Shown here piece after piece: positions 1 through 9,204 of a DNA stretch of 64,000 nucleotides. Made by a program: the position numbers and the translations under genes. The first letter of the stretch is position 1; the number at the start of each line of letters is the position of its first letter. The stretch is from Oceanipulchritudo coccoides (GTDB lineage: Bacteria > Verrucomicrobiota > Verrucomicrobiia > Opitutales > Oceanipulchritudinaceae): the NCBI RefSeq assembly GCF_010500615.1, contig NZ_JAAGNX010000001.1:883531-947530 (forward strand), in the 5' to 3' direction. The notes beneath the pieces are model-generated. The model made no database searches. It worked only from the letters and a program-made list of their open reading frames with translations, and was not told the origin of the DNA.

Positions 1-2
1 TT

Positions 3-962
3 ATCTCTTCTGGTTCACTGACTGTGGGGACGCTCTTTGCGTTCATCATGTTGCTGAACCTCGTCCTTTGGCCGGTCCGCCAGATGGGGAGAACCTTGAC
101 TGAGTTGGGTAAATCAACCGTCGCCATCGGGCGCATTGAGGAAATCCTTGAGGAGGCTGAGGAGGGAGGGACGCCTGATCATGGCCTTCCAACCGGTCGC
201 GGCCATATCTTGGCACGCGATGTAACCTTCTCCCACCAGGAAGGGCAGGTCGCCTTGGAGAAGGTCTCCTTTGAAGTCAGGCCCGGGGAAACCCTTGCCA
301 TACTCGGCCCATCCGGATCCGGGAAGTCCACTTTGATTCATTTGCTTCTACGCCTGTATGATTACCAGAGCGGGAGCATCCAGTTTGATGGTGTTGAAAT
401 GAAGGAGCTGGACCGGATCTGGTGTCGTGAACAATTCGCGACAGTCATGCAGGAACCCTTTCTCTTTTCCAAGTCTATCATTGAGAATATCAGGCTCGGC
501 CGTCCATCCGCCCGTGAGAAAGAAATTACCCGGGTGGCCCAGATGGCCCATATTCATGAAACCATACACAGCTTTCCTTCCGGCTATAAGACCTTGGTGG
601 GCGAGCGTGGAGTGACGCTGTCTGGCGGCCAGCGGCAACGCGTCGCCCTTGCCCGGGCGCTCTTGCGCGAGGCGCCGGTCTTGTTGCTGGACGACGCATT
701 GAGTGCGGTCGACACCGAGACCGAGGAAATCATTCTTGATGCCTTGCGGAAGCGTCATGGAAAGATGACGACAATTGTCATTGCCCACCGTTTGTCGACG
801 TTGTCGCATGCCGACCGGGTGATCGTCATGGACCAGGGGAAAATCGTCGAGTCAGGTACTCATGAAGAGCTTTGTCGCAGCGACGGTTTGTATCGCCGCC
901 TCTGGCACATCCAGAACAAGGAGGAACCGGGAGGGATGGAACCCTTCACAATGAAGAACTGA
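3..962 (+). CDS. ABC exporter half-transporter, degenerate-site subunit (5' partial)
   Basis: The reading frame is open to the left window edge, so the N-terminal membrane segments are missing. What remains is the end of the transmembrane domain and a full nucleotide-binding domain: Walker A GPSGSGKST (306-332), signature LSGGQRQRVALARA, Walker B LLLDDALSAVD, and the H-loop in IAHRLST. The residue after the Walker B aspartate is Asp, not the catalytic Glu, so this subunit carries a degenerate Walker B. The next gene starts 5 bp downstream and encodes the partner with a normal catalytic Glu. By family knowledge (TM287/TM288, LmrCD, BmrCD type) the two form a heterodimeric inner-membrane exporter for drugs, lipids or peptides. 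The substrate cannot be read from sequence. Confidence 0.9.
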   Translation: MSSGSLTVGTLFAFIMLLNLVLWPVRQMGRTLTELGKSTVAIGRIEEILEEAEEGGTPDHGLPTGRGHILARDVTFSHQEGQVALEKVSFEVRPGETLAILGPSGSGKSTLIHLLLRLYDYQSGSIQFDGVEMKELDRIWCREQFATVMQEPFLFSKSIIENIRLGRPSAREKEITRVAQMAHIHETIHSFPSGYKTLVGERGVTLSGGQRQRVALARALLREAPVLLLDDALSAVDTETEEIILDALRKRHGKMTTIVIAHRLSTLSHADRVIVMDQGKIVESGTHEELCRSDGLYRRLWHIQNKEEPGGMEPFTMKN

Positions 963-966
963 CGGC

Positions 967-2817
967 ATGCATCTCGAAGAAGACACATTTCATAACCGAC
1001 TCGACTGGAAGCTCTGGCATCAGGTGCTCCGGCATGCCTACCCATACAAGCGCTTTCTGGTGGGAATTGCTTTGCTTGCGGTGACCATTGCCACTTGTGA
1101 AGCCTGCTTTGCCCTCGTGACCCGCTGGGCCATCGACGATGTCTCCAGCATGGAAGAAGGCTTCAGTGTGCTTCCCTATGTCTCGGCGTACATGGGGCTG
1201 GCCCTGACGCTTGTCCTGGGCGTCTGGGGTTTTATCATTCTTGCTGGCGGCTTGAGCCATCACATGAGTCACGATATAAGACGCGATACCTTCAAGCGGC
1301 TCCAGGAGCTTGAGTTTGCCTACTTTGATCACCGGCCCACCGGCTGGTTGATATCGCGGCTGACCAGTGATTGTGACAAGCTTTCGAGAATCATTGCCTG
1401 GAGCTTTCTGGATCTGGTATGGGCGAGCAGCCTTATTCTGGCCATCTCGGTGATCCTGTTATCCCTGAACCTGAAACTTGGATTGCTTGTCCTCAGCGTT
1501 GTCCCGCCATTGATGATGATCAGCTCATGGTTCCAGAAGCGGCTTCTCCTGAGCTCGCGGAAGACACGGCAGTACAATTCCTTTATCACAGCCTCATTCA
1601 GCGAGGGAATCCAAGGATTGAAAACAACCAAGACCTTCGTGCGCGAAGAGACCAACCTGAAGGAGTTTTCCACACTCTCGGATAAGATGTACGACTATTC
1701 CGTCCTGAACGCGATCCAGTCGGCCATTTACCTTCCGATTGTCCTGACGATCGGCAGTGTTGCCGCGGGTCTGGTCCTTTGGATCGGGGGAGGGGACTAT
1801 CTGGCGGAATCCCTTACCTTGGGGACCCTGATCGCGTTTATATTTTATTCCGGTCAGTTTTTTGATCCCATCAACCAGATTGCCGCAATCCTTGTCCAGT
1901 TACAGGGTGCGCAAGCGGCTGGGGAGCGCGTGCTGAGCCTGCTGGCGACGGAGCCCAAGATTCGTGACAGCGACGCGGTCCTCTCCCGGCTCAGCACCAG
2001 CGAGGCGAGCGCCCCTGAATCCACGCTGGCGGAGGATGGCCACTCCAAAACAATCCGGCAGATAGAATTCCGCAACGTCAGTTTTTCCTACAAGGAGGAC
2101 GAGCCAATACTTGAGGACTTCAATTTCCTCATCAATCCCGGTGAGACCATTGCCCTTGTCGGGGCGAGCGGCGGAGGCAAGAGCACCATTGTGAGCCTGC
2201 TTGCACGCTTCTACGAACCAACCGGTGGCGGAATTTATATTGATGGTATTGAGTATCGTGAACGTTCCCTTGATTGGTACCAATCCAACTTGGGGATTGT
2301 GCTTCAGTCTCCGCACTTGTTTGCCGGAACCGTAAAGGAGAATATTCTCTACGGGCGCTTGGATGCAACGCAGGAGGAAATCGAGGAAGCGGCCCGGTTG
2401 GTCAATGCCCACGCCTTTATTGAAAAGCTGGAAAATGGCTATGAGACGGATGTCGGCGAGGGCGGCAACCGGCTTTCCACCGGACAAAAGCAGCTGGTCT
2501 CCTTTGCCCGGGCCATTCTGGCGAATCCGCAGATATTCATCATGGATGAGGCAACCTCTTCCATCGACACCGAAACCGAAGCGCTTATCCAGGCTGGCCT
2601 CCACGCGATCCTGCATGGGCGGATCAGTTTTGTTATTGCTCACCGGCTTTCAACAATCCGCTCGGCCGACAAGATCCTCGTTATTGAACGTGGTCAAATC
2701 CTTGAATACGGATCCCATTCGGAACTGATGTCGCGCAAGGGCCCGTATTATGCGCTCTACACGCGGCAGTTCCGTACGGAAACCGAGGCCAGTGTCCTGG
2801 ACCGCGTGGGCGGGTAG
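967..2817 (+). CDS. ABC exporter half-transporter, catalytic partner subunit
   Basis: 616 residues: an exporter-type membrane domain with about six helices (roughly residues 20-320), then an ATPase domain with Walker A GASGGGKST, Walker B IFIMDEATSSID with the catalytic Glu, and the H-loop IAHRLST. The signature motif is LSTGQKQ instead of LSGGQ. In known heterodimeric exporters the degenerate ATP site combines the Walker motifs of the first subunit with the odd signature of the second, and that is the combination seen here. It is translated 5 bp after the upstream subunit, so the two are surely one operon. An insertion of about 25 residues rich in Ser, Ala and Glu precedes the ATPase domain. 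Substrate unknown; multidrug or lipid export is the usual annotation. Confidence 0.93.
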   Translation: MHLEEDTFHNRLDWKLWHQVLRHAYPYKRFLVGIALLAVTIATCEACFALVTRWAIDDVSSMEEGFSVLPYVSAYMGLALTLVLGVWGFIILAGGLSHHMSHDIRRDTFKRLQELEFAYFDHRPTGWLISRLTSDCDKLSRIIAWSFLDLVWASSLILAISVILLSLNLKLGLLVLSVVPPLMMISSWFQKRLLLSSRKTRQYNSFITASFSEGIQGLKTTKTFVREETNLKEFSTLSDKMYDYSVLNAIQSAIYLPIVLTIGSVAAGLVLWIGGGDYLAESLTLGTLIAFIFYSGQFFDPINQIAAILVQLQGAQAAGERVLSLLATEPKIRDSDAVLSRLSTSEASAPESTLAEDGHSKTIRQIEFRNVSFSYKEDEPILEDFNFLINPGETIALVGASGGGKSTIVSLLARFYEPTGGGIYIDGIEYRERSLDWYQSNLGIVLQSPHLFAGTVKENILYGRLDATQEEIEEAARLVNAHAFIEKLENGYETDVGEGGNRLSTGQKQLVSFARAILANPQIFIMDEATSSIDTETEALIQAGLHAILHGRISFVIAHRLSTIRSADKILVIERGQILEYGSHSELMSRKGPYYALYTRQFRTETEASVLDRVGG

Positions 2818-2834
2818 CCGATCCCCTCTGGTTC

Positions 2835-3248
2835 TTAGTCACTATCTGGCAGAATCAGCGGCTTGCGACCGGCTTTGTGCCGGATCCAGGCAATTGATTT
2901 GCGGACCCTTCGCAGGCGGACCAAACGTATTTGCAGCCGTGCCTTTCCCGGGAAATCAAGCAGGCTGATTCCGACGAGCATGGTCAGGATTCCTTGTCCT
3001 GGGAGAAGGAGCATGCAGATACCCGCTAGAAGTAAAATCCCGCCCATGAGGTTTTTCAGGATATGACCAATCTGGCGTAGCGGCTTGCGGGGAAATTTAT
3101 TCTGTTTTAGACGAAGGAAATAGTCCTCCGGTATGTAGGCGACAATGATTGGTATCATCAGCAGCGATCCAAGGAACATGAGCAGGCTGGCAGCCCCCAG
3201 CAAGCTGAGCAGAACTTCATTGGCCTTGATCCAATCCAGAATCCCCAT
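2835..3248 (-). CDS. PGPGW-type small membrane protein
   Basis: 137 residues with two N-terminal hydrophobic stretches (about residues 10-40) and a second hairpin around residues 68-95 containing LLLPGQGILTMLVGISLLD. That matches the short LPGPGW-like motif that gives the PGPGW family of putative transmembrane proteins its name. The C-terminus is strongly basic (several Arg/Lys clusters) and probably cytoplasmic. Function is unknown. It converges with the ABC operon, ending 17 bp from it, and is divergent from the glycosyltransferase gene to its right. No regulatory signal is obvious in the 105 bp between the divergent starts. Confidence 0.7.
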   Translation of the reverse strand: MGILDWIKANEVLLSLLGAASLLMFLGSLLMIPIIVAYIPEDYFLRLKQNKFPRKPLRQIGHILKNLMGGILLLAGICMLLLPGQGILTMLVGISLLDFPGKARLQIRLVRLRRVRKSIAWIRHKAGRKPLILPDSD

Positions 3249-3353
3249 GCTTAATAGTATGGCTCATCCAGCCTGTTCAGGCAATCGAAACACAGGTTTC
3301 CGGTGGCATTTGTTGGACACCAATGCGTCCATCCTCTAAGCGGAATGCCTTCA

Positions 3354-4466
3354 ATGAATAGTGCCTGTTTAAAAATCTGCCTTCTTGAGCCCTATTATGG
3401 TGGCTCACATCGTCGTTGGGCGGATGAATACAAGCGGTTTTCCAGTCACAGGGTGGATATCCTGTCCCTTCCGCCCCGGCACTGGAAATGGCGGATGCAC
3501 GGGGCCGCGGTGAGTTTTGCCGGCCAGTTGATTGAGTCAGGAGAAAGGTATGACCTGATCCTTGCGAATGACCTGATGGATGTCGCTGTATTCATTTCCC
3601 TGACACGGGAAGCCGGGATTGAATCTCCCGTGGCAAGCTACTTTCATGAGAACCAGATCTCTTATCCGCTTTCCCCATCCGATACCGACAGGGAAGCGGG
3701 GCGTGACCTGCATTACGGATATATCAATTACACAACTGCCCTGGCTTCTTCGGCAGTCTTCTTTAATTCTGAATTCCATCGGCGCTCATTCCTTGAATCC
3801 CTCCCGGCATTCCTTGGCCGTTTTCCGGACCATCAGAACATGGAGACGATCGCGCGCATCGAACAAAAGTCACGCGCCCTTCCGCTCGGCATGGACCTGC
3901 ACGCACTGGACCAGCTCAAGCCAGGGCAGGACAAACCAGTGAACAGGGAACCCTTGCTCCTCTGGAATCATCGTTGGGAATTCGACAAGTGCCCTCAGGG
4001 ATTCATGGACATTCTCCTGGAGCTCCAGAACCGGCAAATTCCGTTCAAGATCGCCCTGCTCGGGCAGAAACTCGAAGAGGCAGACGAGGGGATTATGGAG
4101 AAGATCAAGCGCCTGGGTGACCGCGTCCTCCATCTGGGTGCTGTCGAGAGTGCTTCGGACTATGCTCATTGGCTCTGGGAGGCGGACATTCTCCCTGTTA
4201 CGGCCATCCAGGATTTTTTCGGGGGAAGCGTCGTCGAAGCAGTCTACTGTGGATGCCACCCCGTCCTGCCCAATCGGCTTGCCTATCCGGAGCATTTTGC
4301 GGACGCGCCTGTTTTCTTTGAGACGGAATCAGACGCCATTGAAATGCTTGTGGACTTGATCACTTCCGGCGACTGGCGGAAGCCGTGTCCACTCAGCGGC
4401 CAACTCAGGCAATATGACTGGAGCGAACTGGCTCCGGCATATGATCAGGCCATGAGGGAAATATAA
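3354..4466 (+). CDS. GTDC1/QTMAN-like glycosyltransferase (DUF3524 type)
   Basis: About 370 residues from the ATG at 3354; an ATG at 3345 is also possible. The N-terminus ICLLEPYYGGSHRRWADEY, the block YFHENQISYP, and the downstream segment with N-F-N-S-E-F-H (here VFFNSEFHRRSFL) resemble the DUF3524 domain of GTDC1, the animal tRNA-queuosine mannosyltransferase. The C-terminal half is a GT4-like Rossmann fold: LLWNHRWEFDKCP, a donor-site region near DILPVTAIQDFFGGSVVEAVYCGC, and PNRLAYPE. In bacteria such proteins are usually annotated only as DUF3524. Acting on tRNA queuosine is an inference from the family; another acceptor is possible. Its 3' end overlaps the convergent DUF456 gene by 22 bp. 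Confidence 0.75.
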   Translation: MNSACLKICLLEPYYGGSHRRWADEYKRFSSHRVDILSLPPRHWKWRMHGAAVSFAGQLIESGERYDLILANDLMDVAVFISLTREAGIESPVASYFHENQISYPLSPSDTDREAGRDLHYGYINYTTALASSAVFFNSEFHRRSFLESLPAFLGRFPDHQNMETIARIEQKSRALPLGMDLHALDQLKPGQDKPVNREPLLLWNHRWEFDKCPQGFMDILLELQNRQIPFKIALLGQKLEEADEGIMEKIKRLGDRVLHLGAVESASDYAHWLWEADILPVTAIQDFFGGSVVEAVYCGCHPVLPNRLAYPEHFADAPVFFETESDAIEMLVDLITSGDWRKPCPLSGQLRQYDWSELAPAYDQAMREI

Positions 4467-4921
4467 AAGGCGGCGACCATTCCGGTGGTGAGCCCGATTT
4501 TCAGGACAAACGCGATCAGGGCTCCAACGACTGTTCCCGCACCAGCGCGGGCCGCCTCGGGTCCGGACCGGTTGTCCAGCAGTTCAAACAGGACAGCCCC
4601 GACGATGGGCCCGAGTATCAAGCCCGGCAGGCTGAAAAAGAGCAGCCCGAAGATCCCGCCCAGGACCGCCCCAAGGGCCCCTTTCCATGAGGCACCGAAG
4701 CGGCGGGCTCCCCACCATGTGCACCATGCGTCAATCACAAGGGTGAGAAGCGTTATTCCCAGCGCAATGGCGACAAACTCCCACGAGACAGACGCTTCCC
4801 CGAGAAGGAGTTTGTGAACCGCAATACCGGAAAACGCGATGACGGTTCCCGGAAGGATGGGCAAAAGTGTCCCCAGAAGCCCAAGGGCAATCAGGCTGGT
4901 GGCAAGAATCAATGATAGCAT
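4445..4921 (-). CDS. DUF456 family membrane protein
   Basis: 158 residues, almost all hydrophobic, with about four to five membrane helices and Gly-rich hairpins such as GLLGTLLPILPG, GALGAVLGGIFGLLF and PGLILGPIVGAVLFEL. The order of a leading P-I-L-P-G hairpin, a central W-W-G-A-R-R-F-G and a second G-P-x-x-G-A hairpin is typical of DUF456. The biochemical role of the family is unknown. Its end overlaps the end of the convergent QTMAN-like gene by 22 bp, so the two messages would be antisense to each other there. Confidence 0.75.
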   Translation of the reverse strand: MLSLILATSLIALGLLGTLLPILPGTVIAFSGIAVHKLLLGEASVSWEFVAIALGITLLTLVIDAWCTWWGARRFGASWKGALGAVLGGIFGLLFFSLPGLILGPIVGAVLFELLDNRSGPEAARAGAGTVVGALIAFVLKIGLTTGMVAAFYISLMA

Positions 4922-5065
4922 GCAATTCTACTAGAAGGTTCCGTGCCACAATGAAGGTGAATACCTGTAAAGCATTGGTTAATAGAAAGTTAGGAATTTA
5001 AACAATTTCCCGTTTCAATCCACTCTTGGTGGAATCAACCAAACTTTAGGCTTCACTGCCACCAG

Positions 5066-6010
5066 CTATTTGCGGGGCCTGTGCAGGTTATATTCAAGGG
5101 ATCGGGCATCCGGATCGGTATCCGGGTTGAAAAAGTAGCTGAAAACAAGCTCCGGGCCCTCATCTCCTCGCGGATCAAACTCAATCTCGCCTTGGATCCA
5201 GCCATAGCAGGCTTCCAGTATCCGGCCGCTGGCATCCATTTTAGTCCGGGTTCGCAGGATGTAGTTACGATCCTTCTCCTGATAACTCTGGTAGGGATCG
5301 CCTTCCTGATGTGCCATGGAGTAGGAGAGCCGCGCCTCATAGCCATCCAGGGGAGCACTGTTGGGCGGGGCAAGGTTGCTGCCAAATTCCATTGAAAAGG
5401 GACGCGCCGCCTGGAAGGCCTGGATTCCATCGCCTTCGTTTGGGAAGGTGATTGTCATCGTTCCGGCAAACGTCTCTCCATCAACATAGACATCGTGGAA
5501 ATGAAAGAACATGTCTTCCGTCACGCCTTTTCCAAGCGGCCCGACCCAGTCACCGACCCGTAAATCGAATCCGACCGGTCTGTCCACCGCGGGGGCGTTT
5601 CCCCTGATCCGGCGATGCTGCATGAAGACCGGATCCAGGACCGGCTTCAATTCAATCGTATAGGCGTCAGCGATTTCCCGTGGAATCAGTTTTCTCTCCG
5701 GACCTTTATAAAGTCCACCGCGAAACAGCTCTCCGCCGGTCTTGTAGTATCCATCTTTGGATACATACACGGTAAGGCTTCGACCCTTTGAGAGTTGCAG
5801 GGAGACACGCCCGCTTTCATCGGTCTTTCCTTCAGCATTGCCCGGCCCGTAGCGCGATGCTTCAATCCGTGCGCCTTCAACGGGTTGGCCTGCCGGGTCT
5901 ACAACGGTAAACGTCACTGTTGTCAGCTCAAGGCTTGGCAAGTTGGAGGGGGATTGGGCAACGAGGACCATATGGGCTAGAATAGTTGTGAAGAGTATCG
6001 GGATTTTCAT
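5066..6010 (-). CDS. Secreted protein with carboxypeptidase-regulatory-like domain
   Basis: 314 residues. A signal peptide (about residues 1-19, MKIPILFTTILAHMVLVAQS) is followed by an Ig-like carboxypeptidase-regulatory fold at about residues 28-90, recognisable by VTFTVVDPAGQPVEGARIE, DESGRVSLQL and VYVSKDGYY. The rest, about 220 residues, is not recognised and is rich in aromatic and charged residues. The gene starts 4 bp after the stop of the large hydrolase-domain gene and probably ends the same transcript. The export signal and fold type are supported by sequence; the function is not known. Confidence 0.7.
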   Translation of the reverse strand: MKIPILFTTILAHMVLVAQSPSNLPSLELTTVTFTVVDPAGQPVEGARIEASRYGPGNAEGKTDESGRVSLQLSKGRSLTVYVSKDGYYKTGGELFRGGLYKGPERKLIPREIADAYTIELKPVLDPVFMQHRRIRGNAPAVDRPVGFDLRVGDWVGPLGKGVTEDMFFHFHDVYVDGETFAGTMTITFPNEGDGIQAFQAARPFSMEFGSNLAPPNSAPLDGYEARLSYSMAHQEGDPYQSYQEKDRNYILRTRTKMDASGRILEACYGWIQGEIEFDPRGDEGPELVFSYFFNPDTDPDARSLEYNLHRPRK

Positions 6011-6014
6011 GTAT

Positions 6015-9000
6015 TTACGGGTTTATGGATTTAACACAGATTCGGTAAAGTTCGGCGACAAAGGGCAGGGCAGGATTCAGGTAATCGCTGTGGAGCCATC
6101 GGTCCTGTTTCTCCGCCGGACTCCTAAATGGCCAGAAGAGGGCCTGGCGGATGACCTTATCCAGATCATAGTTCAGAAGCAGGGGGAGTTTTGGCAGGCT
6201 GTTTGAACCAGCTGGTGCGGAATGGGCCGGCAACCCCTCGGCCAGAATCTTCGCGTGATTCTTGATGGCATTGGGAGAGGCACCAACAAAGGAAGCGGGA
6301 GGCAGGTGGGCATTGGCTTCCTCCTTGTTCCCATAAAGCCATGAACCATCTGACCAATCCGGAAAATCGGAATCACCGCTGGAAAAGGGTCTGAAAAATG
6401 GCTCTGTGATCAGCTCTTCCGGATCGATCAAGGCTGCTTCTGCCGGGAGCATCCGGATCCATTCCCCCGCGGGAGGATGTGCCGCCCCTCCGGGGTTGAT
6501 CCAGTCCATGTGGGAAAAGTTGAAACCCCAGCCACCGTGAACGTCGCCGGTCAGGCTTGTCGCCAGGGTACTCGTTCCCTTGACCATTTCATTGTAAACC
6601 CAGATCAGTTCGGTCTTCCAGATATCCTCAAAGAGTGCGGGCAGATCGCCATTGCCTGAACGGAGGATGTCTTCCCCGGTCGAGAAAAAGTTATGGCAGA
6701 TTGTATTCCCTGAAACGCCGCCGAAGCGGGTTTTCCAGCTCAACAGTGACCGGTGATCATCCGGCTGGAAGAGGGCTGACCAGTAGGACGGCATGAGGAA
6801 TTCCGGATAATCCGATTGGTCTGACCCTTCGTCTTTCCAATCCGGATTGACCATTTTGCGGCGATCCTCCTGCTCTCCGAGGTAGGCCTCGGTCGGGACA
6901 GCGGCATTGAGCATGAAGTAGTTGAGGACATTCCATCCATGATCAACGATGGCGCTGGAGGCGACCATGTTCCCCAAGCTGTGTGCGAAGACCGAAGTGA
7001 GGGGTGCGGCAAGGGTTGCCAATGCCTCCGGCAGGTAGCCAGCCGTGATGAAGGCATTGATGACATTCTCATTGTAGTCAAAGGATGTGCCAATGAGCTC
7101 GAGCGTCCCTTCATCGCCAAACCAAGTGACGCCGACATAACGGGCACAGGAGCCTGTCTGGAAAAAGCGCTTGAAAATTTCCGCATGAGCTGCCGGTGCC
7201 TGATCTCCGCCCCAGTTGTAGCCATGGATATGCACAAGGGTGGGAAGGCTGTCCTTGAAGCTTCTCAGATATGCATCGGGCAGGTTGGGTGGCTCGCCCA
7301 GATCGGTGGGCCAGGGGCCGGGATCAGCCTGTGAGAATTTCGGATCGACATTCCGCAAGTTGGCAACCCGGAACATCTCCCCGACTGGAGAAATGGATAA
7401 TGGGAGCTCACATGAGAAAACCAGATCCCCTCTGTAGTGGTAATTCATGACAAGTGGTTCAGTCGATGGATGAGCCCCTTCCATCAGGAGAACACCACGG
7501 TTCTCATCCCGGATCCGGCGAATAAATGCAGCTGACAGTATCGTTGCCTGGGAGGAGATGGCCTGCACCTCGGCGCTCTCCAAAGGAGATGAGAAAAGGG
7601 GTCCAAAACCGGTCTCCAGGCGGGATTCATGAATCTTTCCCATCTCTTCCGGCAAAAGGCTGGTGTAGACAAAATTGAGCGCGGCATCGGCCTGGGAAAG
7701 ACTGACTTCCACATCATCGATGTTTTCGACGGCGGCCAGAAAGTCCTGAATGTCCAAGTGCACCGGAAAGAAGTCGACCACATCCCGTAATCCGTCGACG
7801 CCGGGGGACTCCCAGTCCGCATCGGCGGATTCCGGCATGTCATCTGCCCATGACCGGGCGAGGTCACCGGAATCATCATCGTCATTCACCCAGAAGTACC
7901 ACGGGAAATTCTTTGCCGCCTGTTTTTGATCCGTAATATCAATCGTTCCATTCCGGTCCCAATCGGGGACGAGCAGCTGGGGCATCAAGAGAAAGCCGCG
8001 ATCTTCCCATTGGAAGGTGGCCCAGTCAAAGAAGCGGCCTGTACCTGCAATCCTTCCGCTTGCACTGATACAGGTTGCCTTGAGTTGGGCCCATGACCCC
8101 GTATCCATGATCAGGTTATCAATGCTGCCCTCCCAGAAGTCAGGTGATGGCTGTCCGGTGGGCCTGCCTGAGAAGTCCGTTTCCGACATGCGTTTCCAGT
8201 AGTGGTTTTCAATGACAATTTCCTCCAGCCCGTCGAGTGGGTTGCTGATGCAGGGCACCACGGATTCAAGCTCGGTCAGGACAGGACCTATCGACCGCTG
8301 CCCGAATTGATCAAGAATCACCAGACCGAATTGCGGCCCGAGGGAACGGCCCAGAACCGTTCCCATGTCCGTGATCTGGAGCGGTTCAAAGTCGAGGACG
8401 GTCTCCTTGTTGAGTGCGAAATATTGATCCTGATGGTAGTAGGTGATGCCAGAGTCGTCCGAGAAAGCACTGTCCGAGTAGACCTCGCCGACTGTTTCGC
8501 CGTAATTGTTGATGTCATTCACCGTGTACAGGATGCCGCCCTGATGCAGGTCATAGTTCTCATCGATATAATATTCATATGACGAAAGCTCCTCGCATGT
8601 GCCGGATCGCAGGTTGAGCAGATCGGTCTCGATACGGAGCGTGTAGGGCGCAAAGGCAAAGAAACCGGATTCAGCTTCCTGGTGTAAAACCAGTTGGTCC
8701 TGATCATTAAAGGCATAAGGCCACCAGTAATAGGGCGGGTAGGGCAGGCAGTCTTCGTTTTCGACAAGACAATGAGATGCGTCTCCCTCCAGCCAGAAGC
8801 GCATTTCAAATTCATTCTCAGGCGTCATGCTGGTGGTGACGACGGATTTTTCCTCATTGAGGCGGGCCCAGTCTGAATACCTGAAGTTGTCATTCATGAT
8901 GGATCGCTCCCCGCCACCCCATTGGATGAGCTTTTTGTCATCTGTGGACATCAGGATCATCATGGAATCGTTGATGGACACGGGCGTGATACCGGCTCCC

Positions 9001-9155
9001 AGGTCGACAATCCGGTAAGCTGGCAGTTCTACTGCCGCGGAGTAGGCGTCGCCGTAGGTAAATTCATACGCAGCGCGAATGGGTCCATAAGGTAGTTCCG
9101 CAACTGATGCGCAATGGAGGCAGAAAGTGATGATCAAAACGGTGTATCGGGGCAT
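6015..9155 (-). CDS. Large secreted protein with alpha/beta-hydrolase (lipase-like) domain
   Basis: About 1046 residues from the ATG at 9155, which gives a clean signal peptide (PRYTVLIITFCLHCASVA); an earlier start at 9254 would overlap the upstream gene by 50 bp. The N-terminal half has weak HAF-like repeats (for example VNDINNYGETVGEVYSD and ISASGRIAGTGRF). Then comes an Asp-rich calcium-type stretch (DWDRNGTIDITD, NDDDDSGD, VDGLRDVVDFFPV). The C-terminal half has an alpha/beta-hydrolase core: LVHIHGYNWGG with the oxyanion HG, and FAHSLGNMVASSA with the likely nucleophilic Ser in a modified elbow (A-H-S-L-G). It is probably an exported esterase or lipase-like enzyme. It sits between two other secreted proteins on the same strand. 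Confidence 0.75.
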   Translation of the reverse strand: MPRYTVLIITFCLHCASVAELPYGPIRAAYEFTYGDAYSAAVELPAYRIVDLGAGITPVSINDSMMILMSTDDKKLIQWGGGERSIMNDNFRYSDWARLNEEKSVVTTSMTPENEFEMRFWLEGDASHCLVENEDCLPYPPYYWWPYAFNDQDQLVLHQEAESGFFAFAPYTLRIETDLLNLRSGTCEELSSYEYYIDENYDLHQGGILYTVNDINNYGETVGEVYSDSAFSDDSGITYYHQDQYFALNKETVLDFEPLQITDMGTVLGRSLGPQFGLVILDQFGQRSIGPVLTELESVVPCISNPLDGLEEIVIENHYWKRMSETDFSGRPTGQPSPDFWEGSIDNLIMDTGSWAQLKATCISASGRIAGTGRFFDWATFQWEDRGFLLMPQLLVPDWDRNGTIDITDQKQAAKNFPWYFWVNDDDDSGDLARSWADDMPESADADWESPGVDGLRDVVDFFPVHLDIQDFLAAVENIDDVEVSLSQADAALNFVYTSLLPEEMGKIHESRLETGFGPLFSSPLESAEVQAISSQATILSAAFIRRIRDENRGVLLMEGAHPSTEPLVMNYHYRGDLVFSCELPLSISPVGEMFRVANLRNVDPKFSQADPGPWPTDLGEPPNLPDAYLRSFKDSLPTLVHIHGYNWGGDQAPAAHAEIFKRFFQTGSCARYVGVTWFGDEGTLELIGTSFDYNENVINAFITAGYLPEALATLAAPLTSVFAHSLGNMVASSAIVDHGWNVLNYFMLNAAVPTEAYLGEQEDRRKMVNPDWKDEGSDQSDYPEFLMPSYWSALFQPDDHRSLLSWKTRFGGVSGNTICHNFFSTGEDILRSGNGDLPALFEDIWKTELIWVYNEMVKGTSTLATSLTGDVHGGWGFNFSHMDWINPGGAAHPPAGEWIRMLPAEAALIDPEELITEPFFRPFSSGDSDFPDWSDGSWLYGNKEEANAHLPPASFVGASPNAIKNHAKILAEGLPAHSAPAGSNSLPKLPLLLNYDLDKVIRQALFWPFRSPAEKQDRWLHSDYLNPALPFVAELYRICVKSINP

Positions 9156-9204
9156 GGGGCTTTGAGGAGAAGACAGTTTGAAATTTCTGGATACGGTGAG
9201 GGCG

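Noticed and set aside
1900-2643. Long open frame on the minus strand inside the second ABC gene
   Set aside because: It is antisense to a well-supported gene, with no family similarity or start signal of its own; a shadow frame.
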